From Onchocerca volvulus (taxonomy: Eukaryota; Nematoda; Chromadorea; Rhabditida; Onchocercidae), in assembly GCA_000499405.2 (NCBI GenBank), contig HG738137.1, positions 16,169,601 through 16,233,600 on the forward strand: 64,000 bases of DNA. The letters are read 5' to 3'. This document shows, piece after piece, positions 15,001 to 25,900 of the stretch (position 1 is the first letter of the stretch; every line of letters starts with the position of its first letter). Made by a program: the position numbers and the translations under genes. Below the pieces are notes generated by a model. It saw only the letters and a list, made by a program, of their open reading frames with translations, ran no database searches and was not told the origin of the DNA.

Positions 15001-18000
15001 AAAAAATTGATAAAAGTTACCCCATCGATGTCAATAGTTGTTGATTCATAGATACTTGAATAGAATGAATTATCATAAAGAGTATGTATTACTGGTGATA
15101 AGGTACTTCGTTTAGGTACATGAAATTTGATAGCAATAGCTTTACTGCCAATCATTTCGCCTTTATAATGACGAACTTGAGGACAAAAGTCACTTTTATC
15201 CATATTGCAATTGATTGTAAATTGTTCCGCAACAAAAGCAATCAGAAAGTTATTCAATGGATTGCTAAATTATTCAGAGAATTAAGTTTTCAATTCCGAA
15301 ACTTTAAAATAACTAATTTCAAATTAAAAATTCAAAAAATTATTCTTAAAAAAGTCATATATTTTGAGTAATAAAAATAATTTAAACTTTTAAGTGTTAA
15401 AACGTTAAAATTTTCAAAGGTGATATATTTGTTCAGTAAGTTTTGGATTGAATAATAAATATCATCTAGAAATATCGTACAGCTCCAAGAAATAAAGCAA
15501 GGAGAAAAGAGAGATTATTTGATGGATAACATTGACAAAAATATTCTAAACTTTTACGTCATTTCGAACGAAATAAGTTCTCGAAATTAATTATTGAATT
15601 GAATTTGCTAGCATCACTAAGAGATTATCTGCTAGGAGGTATCTGATGTTCAATTTGAAATTTCTTTATTAAATATGATTCTTTAAAATGAAGCGGGATG
15701 AATTTCTCATTTTGTTTCGGAATCGAAAAATTCATTAGTAGTACTATTGAAGAGATGAAAAAATGGATGATCCATTTTTTTTGCTACTACTATAATTAAT
15801 AAAGATAATTGATAATATACCTTATATCCACCCAATTTTTATCATTGGTAACAAAAATAAATTCCGCATGAATGAATTCTATTCGAAAGTTCCAAATTTG
15901 TGGCACAAATCGTGCCAAATCTTCCGTATAATATGCCGAAAGTTCATTTATAAAATCCTGTGATATCATTATTATAAATTATATATTATAGAATTCTTAT
16001 TTCTTTTTCTCTTCTGGCAGAAATAAATTTCAAATTTCTAAGATGCAAAGAATTCAAATATATGGACTGAATATAAAGTAAAACTGAAGGGATACCTGTA
16101 AGAAGACAACGTGATCCCACACGCACCACGTTGTAGCTCGATTAATATTCATCAAAATTTCATATTTTTGAATCTCTCCATATTGTTTTGGAATATGAAT
16201 GTTACTCTCTAGCGTTAATTCCGCATATGAAATTAATTTCCGAAATCCAGAAGTTGGAAGAATTTGTACATCTTTCATATTGAATCGTGTTATCATTTTG
16301 TATCCTTCTTCGGCTATCACTAATGGATTTTCCATCTTTAATTTTGTAAATATTAAATGAGAAATGCAGTGAATCTTTCCAACCAATTATTGATTTGATA
16401 GTAAGAAAAAATTTTGCTAAAGACTTCGAATTTCAATTAACTTAAAATTTCAATGACAACTGCATTATTGTATTATTGCTACTACTTTATTCTAATTGTT
16501 TTCTCTAAATTATGCCTCTCTGACAGATACAAGATTTTACAGGATTGCATGCGGGAAGGTCAATTACCGAGCAAAAAATTTTCTGGAAATCATCAACAAT
16601 ATTAGCTCTTAAATCATTCTTAATTACTTTATAAGTTAATTAATTTGGATCAATTAATCTAAATTAACTAGACTTACTTAAGGGTTCGGAAAAGTGCCCT
16701 ACACTGATGATGACAAAATGATTGGTCAGATATTCTCAAATTACAATATCAAGCCCAACATACTCTTATCGAAAAACCATTTTTGATAATCACAGCTACA
16801 GTATTCGATTCATCTTGTGGCATGAACCACAAATTAATCGTTGTTCTACCATTCATCGTCAATGTAATATCCATTTTCAACGGTATTTTACGCTCACCAC
16901 TTTTTGATAATTCGCTAAGAATGATATAATAATGTCAAAATTATTCAAGTTTTGATTTGCGAAGTTAAAACTTTATTAAAGCTAACTAACATGTAATGTG
17001 TGCATTATTTAAATGCCTAGCAGTAAAGTATAAAAGAGGATGAAGCGTGACATTACGTATAGCTGACGGTAAAAATAAGATATTTTAAAATATTAATATG
17101 ATAGAATAATCAAAGTATTAGTATAATAGAAATTTGTAATATTTCTCAATCACATGAATCATTTATCCATATCTTATGGAACAAAAGCCTTTGTTCCCTT
17201 ATCTTCCGATTTGTTAAAGCTTGTCTGTTTTGTCTAATTTCTTGTAAATCAATCATGTTAATTGTCTGGAATATTGTAAAAACTAAAGCTTGTGTTTTTT
17301 TTTTTTTTGTATTGTTTAAAATTGTAAGCATTGTCCATCTCTTATCCTTTGTCATGATAACTAAACCCTTTGTATAACATCGTAATTCATCGTCTACATA
17401 AGACCAAAGATTATCAATATAAAAAGGATCAGTAATCATTCAGTGATTATTCAGTTAATCAACTCAACAAATCACTCAACTTACTCGATAATCAGTTATT
17501 CTCCTAATAATCCATCTCTACTACGATTAACTGCAATCGTAATTTTATTTGCATTTATTCTATTTCATAATGTAGACGAAGATCAATAAAACTTTTTTCA
17601 CCCAAGATTCGTTTCTGTTACTATATAAAAAACTTCCGACAATATTTAACATCTTTTATATGAATTTTATCTTGACAAATATAAGTAATTGATATATAGC
17701 TATTATTTTACTAAAATCATTTCCTCAAGTGAAATCGGCAAAAATCAAAAAATCCATTGCATCTAAACATACGTTGGTGTCGTTGATGTAACATACGTGA
17801 AATCTGTTGGAAAAAAGTAGTTGACAAAAGCAACTCGACATGCTTCAGCCCAAGGACCGTATGCAATCGCTACATTTTCGCCAAAATCAACATTCAGATC
17901 GCAAATTGGTTCTGATAATGGATCAACTAAAATAATTTTTAGTTTTTTTTTTTCTTTCTAAAATCAAAATTATTAACTTGCTTTCGAATAAATTCGGATT

Positions 18001-20547
18001 TCTTTTTCAACCAATTTAAACATGCTGCTGAATGAATGTTATAATATCTAAATTGAATACTTTACCATAATATTTAATAAAAAATCAAGTAAATTTTTTT
18101 CTTTCAAAATAGTTTAGCTTAAACTCATATCGATTTCAGTTTCAGAAATTTTAACTTAGATTAAAATCATTAGAATCATTGATCAGTTTTAGAAATAGTG
18201 AAATTGAATGCCATATATAAATATCATTATGGTAAATTTTAAATACGAAAGTTTCAGTCATATTTATAAGTAGTGGACTCATTGCAATCGATTTTAACAT
18301 GATTTAAATGCTACCGATTGCGGTCGTTTGATATTGCTAATACTAGAAATGAATCCACTTATGATTTTATGAAACTTATCTTTATTGAAATGATTTTAAG
18401 TATTTTAGTTTTTCCTAATTCGATATGGTGACGTGCAGACAACATTAGAAACATTTGAACTACATAGCGACGAGTTAAAATAAGCATTTATTAATGTTGA
18501 TTTTACAGGAGGATTGAAAATTGGTTTCAAAAATGAAATTTGATAATACCAAAGATACTTTCGCGATAAATTGCTTTCAGTGTAGCATTCTGAAGAACTT
18601 TGAAGCCACTTCCCATTGTTCGAGGTGCATTGTATCGTTTCCACAAATTCCATGAATATGTTTCATCGTATTCCTCGTTATTATTTAAGGAAATTGAAAA
18701 ATTTGAACCATTAATGGAGCATACAAATAGCTCAGTATTGTTTACTTTTTTCAACCGTCCAGTAACTATAAATTTTCTTTCTTTTCCTAATATAATAGAA
18801 AAATCATTTTTCCGGAAAAAAAAAATACATAATCCAAATCATCCAAATATTTTGCATTTACTTTTTTTTTTATACTATAAACTGAAATGAAGTAACTAAC
18901 ATAGAACAAATATATCAAAAAATGGAATTTTTAAACTTAAAAGGAAAGTAATCTGTTTGATAGTATGCTTAAGTAAGTAGATCAATTTTCGTGAATGAAT
19001 AAAAAGATGACGATATTTCAATCTCTCATTTGAAAATTAAAAAAATTTATAAAGCTAGAAATTAGTCTTAGTTCTTGTTTCTTTCACATTTCTTTCATAC
19101 TAATTGAGGAAAGAACAGCGTAGTTCAAGCTTAGAAATTAAAATTAATCGAGAAAATTTTATATCATTCATAAAATTTATATAGTTAATTATTTCTTTCA
19201 TTTGTCATGCAAATAACAAATGTTGGATTATCTTTTGGGAATGGATCAAATTCCAACAATCAATTTCAATATGACAATGATATGCTTCTAATCATTGCGC
19301 TATATTTTACAGCAATTTTATATAAAGTAGTTCAATATTTCCAAAAAAATGATTATGATCCGAGTTTACTGATATATCATAAAGTGTTGTAGTATCACAT
19401 ATTAGATTTCCATTTACTATTACGTATGATTCACTTTAGCTTTTACGTGATAAATCATTGAAAACTTATGCCTAAATCTTCAGGAAATAAAGTAATTCTA
19501 CGTAATGTAGCAAATAATTAACAAAAAAATTCAGAAAATCAGTTTTTAGCTTACACAATGTTTTATGTGAAAAAATGACAAGTGTAGTGGGTAACAAACG
19601 ATTTCCAATGTATATGCGAAAATTTTTGACAGACATGCGTATTGTTCCGATAAATGTCCAAAAATTTTTCAGAAATTTGTCATTTTTCCCTGCAATAACG
19701 ATGTCTATCATTCTTCATTATCAATCTTATTGAATTATCAACTAATCATTTTCTAATTTATTAATATATCATTTGTTATCACTTCCCAATTACTTTATTT
19801 TATCATCTATTCGTTCCATTCTTATTTAAAAAAAAAACTTTTTTTTAGATTGGTTTCGTTTGAGAAGATATTCAATATCGAATTTCCCATAAATTCTGTT
19901 AATAAATTTTACAGAGAATTTCAAATTCTCAAAATTATAAATCCAAGTTTAAGCAGAAGATGAGAATCTTATTGAAGGAAATGTTTAAGTTTGATTTTCT
20001 TTGTTAACATATTTGACACATTTATTAACAGAATTTTTTAATTAAAAAAGAAGCTGAACTTTTAATTCTGTCTAATTTCAGAAATTAAGCAATAGCTCAA
20101 TCACAAAAGCTCCTTAGAAAAAACAAAAATGAAAAGCAGATGAATTTATTTTTTTATGCCTTCTTCATTGATTGATTAGATTAATAAATAATTAATTAAT
20201 TGAATTATGTGGATGAGTTTTAATTAATAATTGTAAATTATACGATACAAAAAAGATATTGGTATTCTACAAATAATGTATTTATTTTTTCTTAGGTATG
20301 TTAGAAATGATAGCATAAAATTTCAAGTATGAAAATCAATTTTTTAACAATACTGATAGTATCTTCGTTTGGATGCAAAAGTTGATCGCTATACTGTTGT
20401 TGTGAAATTGTTGCGAAAAGTTTTTCAAATTTAGGATCTTTTTTTAGCTTCCGATATACTTCCAAACAATTATATATGTGAATACGTAATCCGTTTAACA
20501 TCAAATGTAAACGACCTTTCAAGCTAGAATTTCGAATGTTTTAATTT

Positions 20548-20579
<32 letters not shown>

Positions 20580-21488
20580 CTAATTTAATTATTTGTCGCA
20601 TTTGATCACTTGTTCAAGGCCCCTATGATATAATTAAACAATATCATTGTAGAACATAACAAATTTGGTGGGATTTAACAGGCCTAGATTAAGATTAAAT
20701 AAAGCCTCGTAGGTCGAGTAAAATACTTTGGAAACAAACTTTGATGTATAAAGGTCCATCAATTTGATATGTCGCCAATAAGAAAAGATAAAATAGCCAT
20801 CATTACAATAAATTGTATAATCTTCACATATAAATATGAAATGTCGAAACATTACCTTTCCAGCTAATAATGAGATCGATAATGAGCCTTAAAAGATAAA
20901 AAGTAAAGAGAAGAATATTTCGTAAATTTTACCATTTTTTTTAAAATTTTGATGACTACGACTGAAAAGATGGAAGAAAATTACGATTTATTGGAGAATG
21001 ATACCATTAACATGTTAGTTTCCACTTCATATTTCAATATGCTTTGATATTTTATGTGGAAAAAATTTATTTTCAAATTAACGAATAAGATAAATTTGTG
21101 CAAAATAATCTAATTATGCTTAATTACAGATTAGAATTTAACAAAATAATAAAATCCATCTATATAAGATTAAAGTGTAACATAAATAAATTTAACTGAA
21201 ATTTGCATAATAAATGAAATTGAAATTCCTGCACGATCAAAATGATAAACAAATCAATCATATGAAGATAATTTGATTGATTTAATGATCACATAAAAAG
21301 TAACCCAATTTTAGGGTGCATTTTAGTCCACATTTTCGAGCCAAATATGTCAAAACATGTGCAGCAATAGGTCCAATAATACGTGATATGTAGAATGTTA
21401 AAAAAATAATCCAAATGCAAAAAAGAATGAGGAAAATAATACTTAGATATGACACATTATTTATAAAACGCTGAAAGATGAAGCTCAT
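1..21488 (-). CDS. lpd-3: LPD-3/BLTP1 (KIAA1109, Tweek) bridge-like lipid transfer protein, N-terminal part, incomplete at left edge
   Basis: Family role (known): a very large rod-shaped protein with a hydrophobic groove that moves phospholipid from the ER to other membranes; loss affects lipid storage and endocytosis. Seen here: 36 exons on the minus strand, about 1,920 codons, in the same order as the animal BLTP1 family. They cover the N-terminal membrane anchor, the GFIIF-like strand (here GYFIFSYW), the YGPWA motif, the WHPIYP motif and the VxLTPL motif (here VFLTPLS). Splice phases agree at nearly every junction. The family is about 4,000-5,000 residues long, so more than half the gene lies beyond position 1. 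The start is ATG at 21488; a TTTCAG six codons in could instead be an acceptor for an upstream exon. No frameshift was seen, so the gene looks intact. Identification rests on recalled alignment, not a search. Confidence 0.9.
10..4063 (-). CDS. lpd-3: lpd-3 exons 31-36 (gene continues beyond position 1)
   Basis: Exons read 4063-3886, 3741-3674, 1880-1741, 1047-774, 284-196 and 145-10. Phases chain without conflict: 0/1, 1/0, 0/2, 2/0, 0/2, 2/0. Exon 32 (KQFDISLPVFFWPLF) matches the family's block before its FKPLL motif. Exon 33 (FLFLLDTVTIGATI) matches LMLGTFSISAVV. Exon 34 (TIFHLLSELSQCI) matches LIHQFSTMIDDI. Exon 36 ends at a GTATGA donor at position 9, so at least one more exon lies to the left. 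A vertebrate block of about 40 residues between exons 32 and 33 has no counterpart that I could find in the 1.8 kb intron. Confidence 0.78.
4555..9376 (-). CDS. lpd-3: lpd-3 exons 21-30: low-conservation linker and later groove modules
   Basis: Exons read 9376-9269, 9191-9140, 8562-8398, 8063-7863, 7479-7311, 7089-6896, 6573-6384, 5821-5677, 5207-4945 and about 4806-4555. Exons 21-24 match the part of the family that is long and disordered in vertebrates; here it is much shorter. Exon 25 starts VFLTPLSLEV (vertebrate VVLTPL block). Exon 26 has LPAMSAHFGLPPLHI. Exon 29 has SWLQMLYQFQ and CMCKALSEALD. Exon 30 has INTCASCKLMLFLLH, matching the ENPSC-LL-N-LHHYLH block. The exon 29/30 junction is uncertain: GTACAA at 4944 needs an acceptor at about 4799, while a donor inside exon 29 (GTTGAA) would fit the acceptor at 4807 and give a length nearer to vertebrates. 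Confidence 0.8.
7804..7861. repeat. Two-copy tandem duplication (28-30 bp) at an lpd-3 donor site
   Basis: A unit of the form CGGTAACAGG, a run of A, then GGAAA occurs twice in direct succession (7804-7831 and 7832-7861). In transcript orientation the second unit overlaps the 5' splice site that follows exon 24, so the intron starts GTTTCC followed by a long T run. Confidence 0.7.
8108..8149. repeat. Interstitial nematode telomere repeat (GCCTAA)n
   Basis: Four perfect or near-perfect GCCTAA units, preceded by two 7-bp variants (AAGGCCT), lie in the intron between lpd-3 exons 23 and 24. GCCTAA is the complement of TTAGGC, the nematode telomere hexamer. Such arrays inside chromosomes can arise by telomerase healing of a double-strand break or by an old end fusion. 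The array is short and does not touch a splice site. Confidence 0.85.
10043..15264 (-). CDS. lpd-3: lpd-3 exons 10-20: central lipid-groove modules
   Basis: Exons read 15264-15021, 14674-14504, 14377-14285, 13849-13636, 13576-13503, 13108-12899, 12484-12405, 11777-11672, 11117-10959, 10691-10507 and 10120-10043, all phase-compatible. Landmarks are LWHPIYPSY in exon 11, KAHGHFLTH in exon 13, CPTMKIDIM in exon 14, YACAWEIII in exon 15, the Cys/His-rich NMCHHMNDVRTCPH in exon 17, ECGSAHFQDIEFEI in exon 19 and FLWLEENKCGCYGS in exon 20. Each sits where the vertebrate protein has its matching block (for example CQHGIDRRFC and CRNKCGCLGG). The paired cysteines are conserved in spacing. Exon 19 is preceded by a long T tract that serves as the acceptor's pyrimidine run. 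Confidence 0.87.
11228..11274. repeat. Tandem repeat carrying clustered TGATAA/TTATCA (GATA-type) sites
   Basis: Two direct units of 23-24 bp (core CTATCGAAATGATGATAAG and CTTATCGAAGTGATGATAAG) lie in the lpd-3 intron between exons 17 and 18. The junction forms an inverted repeat GATAAG/CTTATC. TGATAA is the core motif of nematode GATA factors, so an intronic enhancer is possible. This is inference only. Confidence 0.45.
15821..21488 (-). CDS. lpd-3: lpd-3 exons 1-9: membrane anchor and first lipid-groove modules
   Basis: Exons read 21488-21305, 20887-20740, 20523-20354, 19689-19555, 18765-18550, 17926-17773, 16899-16764, 16335-16095 and 15957-15821. Exon 1 encodes one strongly hydrophobic segment (SIIFLILFCIWIIFLTFY) followed by the family's start of the groove. 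Exon 2 carries GYFIFSYW, exon 3 HIYNCLEVY, exon 4 GNRLLPTTLV, exon 5 PRTMGSGF and exon 6 YGPWAEACR with FVNYFFP. Exon 9 carries VPQIWNFRI and NDKNWVDI. All correspond to conserved blocks of the animal family. Weak points: the exon 2 donor (GTTTGT) was chosen by phase. The join of exon 4 to exon 5 keeps phase but is about 20 residues shorter than in vertebrates, so a small exon may be missed between 18766 and 19554. Confidence 0.85.
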
Positions 21489-22947
21489 CAAAAGTAATTA
21501 TGAAATTAATAAAGTGATTAGAAATTAGAAATGGAATTGCTTTTTGAAATTGGAAATAAAATTGATATCATATTTCAGAAGAGAATAAAAGTTACTTTTT
21601 ATCTTTCTGCGATATTGCACCTAATTTTTCGTTTAAAATGAAATAGAAAGATTTGTTTATGAACAGAGAGGATTTGTATTAAATTTAGGGAAAATAAAAT
21701 GAATGTTGAAAAAAAAAAAAAAGTGGTAGTAATGTGAAATATGAAATTAAATTGGGATTAAAAATTAAGAGAAACAATAGTTAACAGAGAAAAAGTGAAA
21801 ATATAGAAATTAGAAAAAAAAAAGATAAAACAAAAACAAACGATATTTAGATATGGAATGTGAATCCATCGAACTGTTGTGTTAATCATAGCAATAAAAT
21901 TGATAGCTTTAAAAGAAACTTTTTTAAAATTAAACAGCAAAATTGAATTCGACAGATCAAAAAAACGACAAAATGGTATAATGAGATGGAATCATATTAG
22001 CAACCATTTTCATACCAAATAAAATGAATTTTTTTTTTTTAATTAAAATTTTTTAAATTTTAAATTTTGGAAAATTTTAGGGAAGAATAATGGCATTATT
22101 ACTATTGGTAGTAGCAATAGCAAACTTTTTATTTGATTCAAAAAATCTAACTTCGAAATGAATTCACAAGATTTGAAAAGAGGGAAAGCTTATAGATTCT
22201 CTGCAATCTTGCAGAAGTTTTCCAAGAAATATTTCTGAGAATACTATTTTCATTATCCTTGGTCGGGAAAAACTATCATAGACTTCCAACGAATCTTCAT
22301 CACTCTGGTTCCAATATCTTCATTTCGGTGACCGTATGAATTCGTAGATGCTAAGAAAGATGGAGATCGTGAAATAAGTTTGGTTTTTGAGGTGCTGCAG
22401 AGAATGATGAAGTTGGTGGAATAGTGTGGACTGGAATTGAAGCAGGGATTGATAATATCCTTGAAATATTACAATATTAAGGGATGAAAGTGAAGAAAAC
22501 AGTGATTGCTCATATTCGTGAGATGATATAATACGACAAGTTGATAGCAATTGAAAAAATTGTAGAAATTGATGATATGCATGAGATAATATGATATCGG
22601 AGTTGGAAATAAACGAAAAAGACAACGGTTGATAGTATTGATACGATAATATGTACGAATGATTGAGAATAAATAAGGAATGCAGAGATTAATACATATT
22701 TATGGATTAGTATATTTCAAGAGATTAAAGCAGGAAAAGTTAAACTAAAATATATCTAATGCGGATATAAAATATGCTACAAAAGTTATTAGGAATGATT
22801 AAAAAATTTCGAAAAATAACATTGAAAAAAAGGAGTGATGGAATTATTTGGATACTTAATCGTACTTTATTTGAGAATAATTGTTGAAAACAAATTGGTT
22901 TTGACGAATGTTACGTTTATTTCGACATGAAATTGATAATTACAGAT
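21489..22947. promoter_or_regulatory. Divergent intergenic region between lpd-3 (minus) and xpg-1 (plus)
   Basis: This 1.46 kb stretch separates two genes reading away from each other, so it must hold at least one promoter and 5' UTR for each. No gene is supported inside it. Imperfect short direct repeats with GATGATAT-like cores occur at about 22390-22640; they keep a minus-strand frame open by composition only. A possible first coding exon of lpd-3 with an ATG near 21891 and a GTTTGT donor cannot be excluded. No clear TATA box was identified. Confidence 0.5.
22938..22945 (+). promoter_or_regulatory. Candidate trans-splice acceptor of xpg-1
   Basis: AATTACAG ends two bases before the ATG of xpg-1. 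No upstream coding exon is needed, because the protein starts with the family's MGIQGLW. In nematodes such an acceptor just before the start codon usually receives SL1. Inference; an RNA end has not been seen. Confidence 0.55.
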
Positions 22948-25900
22948 ATGGGTATACAGGGTTTATGGCAGATATTGGAACCGGTAGCTGAACCAGTAAC
23001 TTTGGAATCTCTCGAAGGGAAACGCCTTGCAATTGGTTTGATCATTATTTTAATTTTAGTGAATTTTTACAAATTTTGCCGGTTATTTCAGATATGTTAA
23101 ATAAAGCAAATATCAAAGAATAATCGCTATGCTTCAAAAAGCTGTCTTTTTTTTATGTATTTTTTCAAAATTTGTTATAGTGTTAAATATCCAATATGAA
23201 TAACGCCAACATTTTTTCATTTCTGATATATTTATGAAATTGCCTTTGAAAAAAGGATTCAAAAAAGATATTTTATTTTATAGAGCTTCTGCTAAACTTG
23301 TAGTTCATGTTAAATACATCAGATAATATGGAATAAAATGTAATATTTTTAAAATTATTGCAAAATGCATCATCACTCATCATTATGTTAGAATTTCCTG
23401 GTCGTTATAGATATATCAATTTGGCTTTATCAAGCAACTTATGGTTATGCCGAACATCAGTTGAATGCCAAATGTCCACATTTGTCGCTAATTTTACGAC
23501 GTCTGGCGAAACTTTTATATTACAAAATACGACCAGTGTTTGTTTTCGATGGCCCGAATGTGCCCATATTCAAAAAGAAATTACTGGTAATTTTTCACTA
23601 TAATTAGATGCTCTGAAGATTTCGATTTCGATGATTGTATCCTCCTAAGAAAACTGTGGATTTCATAATCAAAGATATTTTTGAGTTTGAAATTTCGTTT
23701 TTTCAAGATTTTTTTAGAAATCTTCAAGGTTCCTAAGTGTTTTATTTCATGTAAGGAAAGAATAGTTGGATTATAAAAGTTGAATAATTTTGCATTTTCT
23801 TCTTTTGGATTAGTTTTCGATGAATAAATTACAATCCTTTCGATTTTTTTTCCTTAAAACTTTTTCTTTTTTTTTTTCGTTTCCTGAAAATCTAAATTTC
23901 AAAAAATTCAGGAATAAAATAGACGGAGAGATCTATTAGATATTCATTGTTGATATTTTATATAAGCGATTTTAGCGTGATCGACAAGTAAAACGTTATG
24001 TGGAAGAACTAACAATGACTAAAGCGCAGAAGCATGTTCTACAACAGTTAGCCTCTTCACAGCTACGTCTGTACTCTTTCTTGTCTAAGTGAACAGTAAC
24101 ATCGGTAAAGGGGAAAAAAAGTTATGGGGTATAATTTACATTGCGTACATTGTTCTGACGTCAGTTCATCTTTATCTAATTTAACTAATAAATGTAAATC
24201 CTAAACTTATGTAAAGATATTAAAAATAATAGCACTGTCATAAAAGTAACGAAAAATAGAAAAAATAATGATAAAAATAAAAAAACAAAATAAAAAGAAA
24301 GAAGATACAATTATTGAATAGTCACTCAGTCAAAGTAATCAAAATGATTAGTAATCGGAAAGTGGTTTTATCATAACTTTGACTTCTCACACTTCACAAA
24401 TGATTTTTAATCGTATTTTCATTGTTAGCAATTATTTTTATTACTTTTTAAAATTTTTTTTTTTTTTTTAAATCATATAAGTGACTTATTTGGGAATATT
24501 TTTCTAGGTGATGAAGAACAGCGAATAGATGAATTAAGCGAAGTATTTGCGTCACAAACAAAGAAACGCCGAGATAATGATTTATTTGATGTATCCATGC
24601 CATCAACGTCAAGGGACGAAATGTACGTTGCAGTTATATCAAGACATTATTTAATTTCAAAAAAAAAAAAAATTTGTGTTATTCATTTCACTTTCATGTA
24701 TCAAATATCGGAATCCTACAGATGTGTTGTATTCATTTTGTTTTGAGATCTTTTGTAAAGTCTTTCATTAAGATAATTTATGCGACGAAATCTGACTTGC
24801 TGGCTATACCTTTTTCTTTGAATGTCTTTTATAATTTCAAATAATGCTAAGTTTTTGCTATTAGATTCTTCCATCCCCTTTAAAGTTGGCTGGAATGTCA
24901 TACATAAGATTAAAAAAAAGTGACAAATACAGTATGTGATTGTTTACTTCTATAAGTGACGACACTGTTCTAGCTTTTTTTTAATCTCTTTTCAATTATT
25001 TAATAATTCGTGATTAATTCATGATTAAAAATGTAAAAAATGTTAACCATCAAATAGCATAAAGCTTAAGTCTCCTTTTGTAAATCATCTAATCCAAAAT
25101 TCCACTCGTGAAGTTAAGAAAAACGATTAGGCATTGTTTTATCTTTTCTTGATAGATGAAAAACAAGAACAGAAAAGATTTCTGGAAATCAATTTCAGTA
25201 AGTGCAAAAATACGTCGGATGAGGAAACTTCGATGATTAATTCATCTTTTGAATCATCACGATCCTCTGAATTCGACCAAATTGAGTTTGAAAATCTAAC
25301 CACTCGCGATGAACGAGTTGATTATTTATTGGTCGTACGGGACAAAATTAGAAGTCTCAAAATGAGAGAGGTAATATATTAGCTTAAAATTCCTGTAAAA
25401 TTTGCAGTTGCTGGATTTTTTACTACTTCTGAAAAAATAGAATTTCAGGTTCCGGATGACTCAAAAGCTTTCAGCAATTTGCAACTTGACAGGCTGCTAA
25501 AAAGAAATCAAATAAATGGGCAACTGCAATTGGTGCGAATTTTCTTTAGCTCTAAAATTTAGTTTTTTTAAAATTCCTATTTCGTAAGAAGACCACTCAA
25601 AAATAGAGTTTTATCCTTTAGTTAATGAAGTAATGAAGCGTATTTTACAGTTAAATATTACAGGCAACTTTTGATATCTGCAATGATCTTTCCATTCAGT
25701 GTTATATTGTTGTTTCTTTTTTTTTTTCTTTCTTTTTATATGGCTCAAATTGTTTTAATATGTATTTTTAAGCTGAAGAATGAAGGTTTGAAGCGAAGAG
25801 TATTTTCGGCAGATGGGAAACAAAGTTGCTCGAATAGCAGCATCAAATTGGCAACAATGGAAGGCTTAGATAGAGTGCATATAATAACAGATGACAACGA

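Noticed and set aside
22320..22625. 101-codon minus-strand frame between lpd-3 and xpg-1
   Set aside because: It arises from imperfect GATGATAT-like repeats read on the other strand; Ser/Phe/Gln-rich, with no motif and no acceptor.
25134..25198. Upstream start of xpg-1 exon 5 at a TTCTTGATAG acceptor
   Set aside because: The phase does not fit exon 4. The AATTTCAG acceptor at 25198 fits the phase and is a better match to the consensus.
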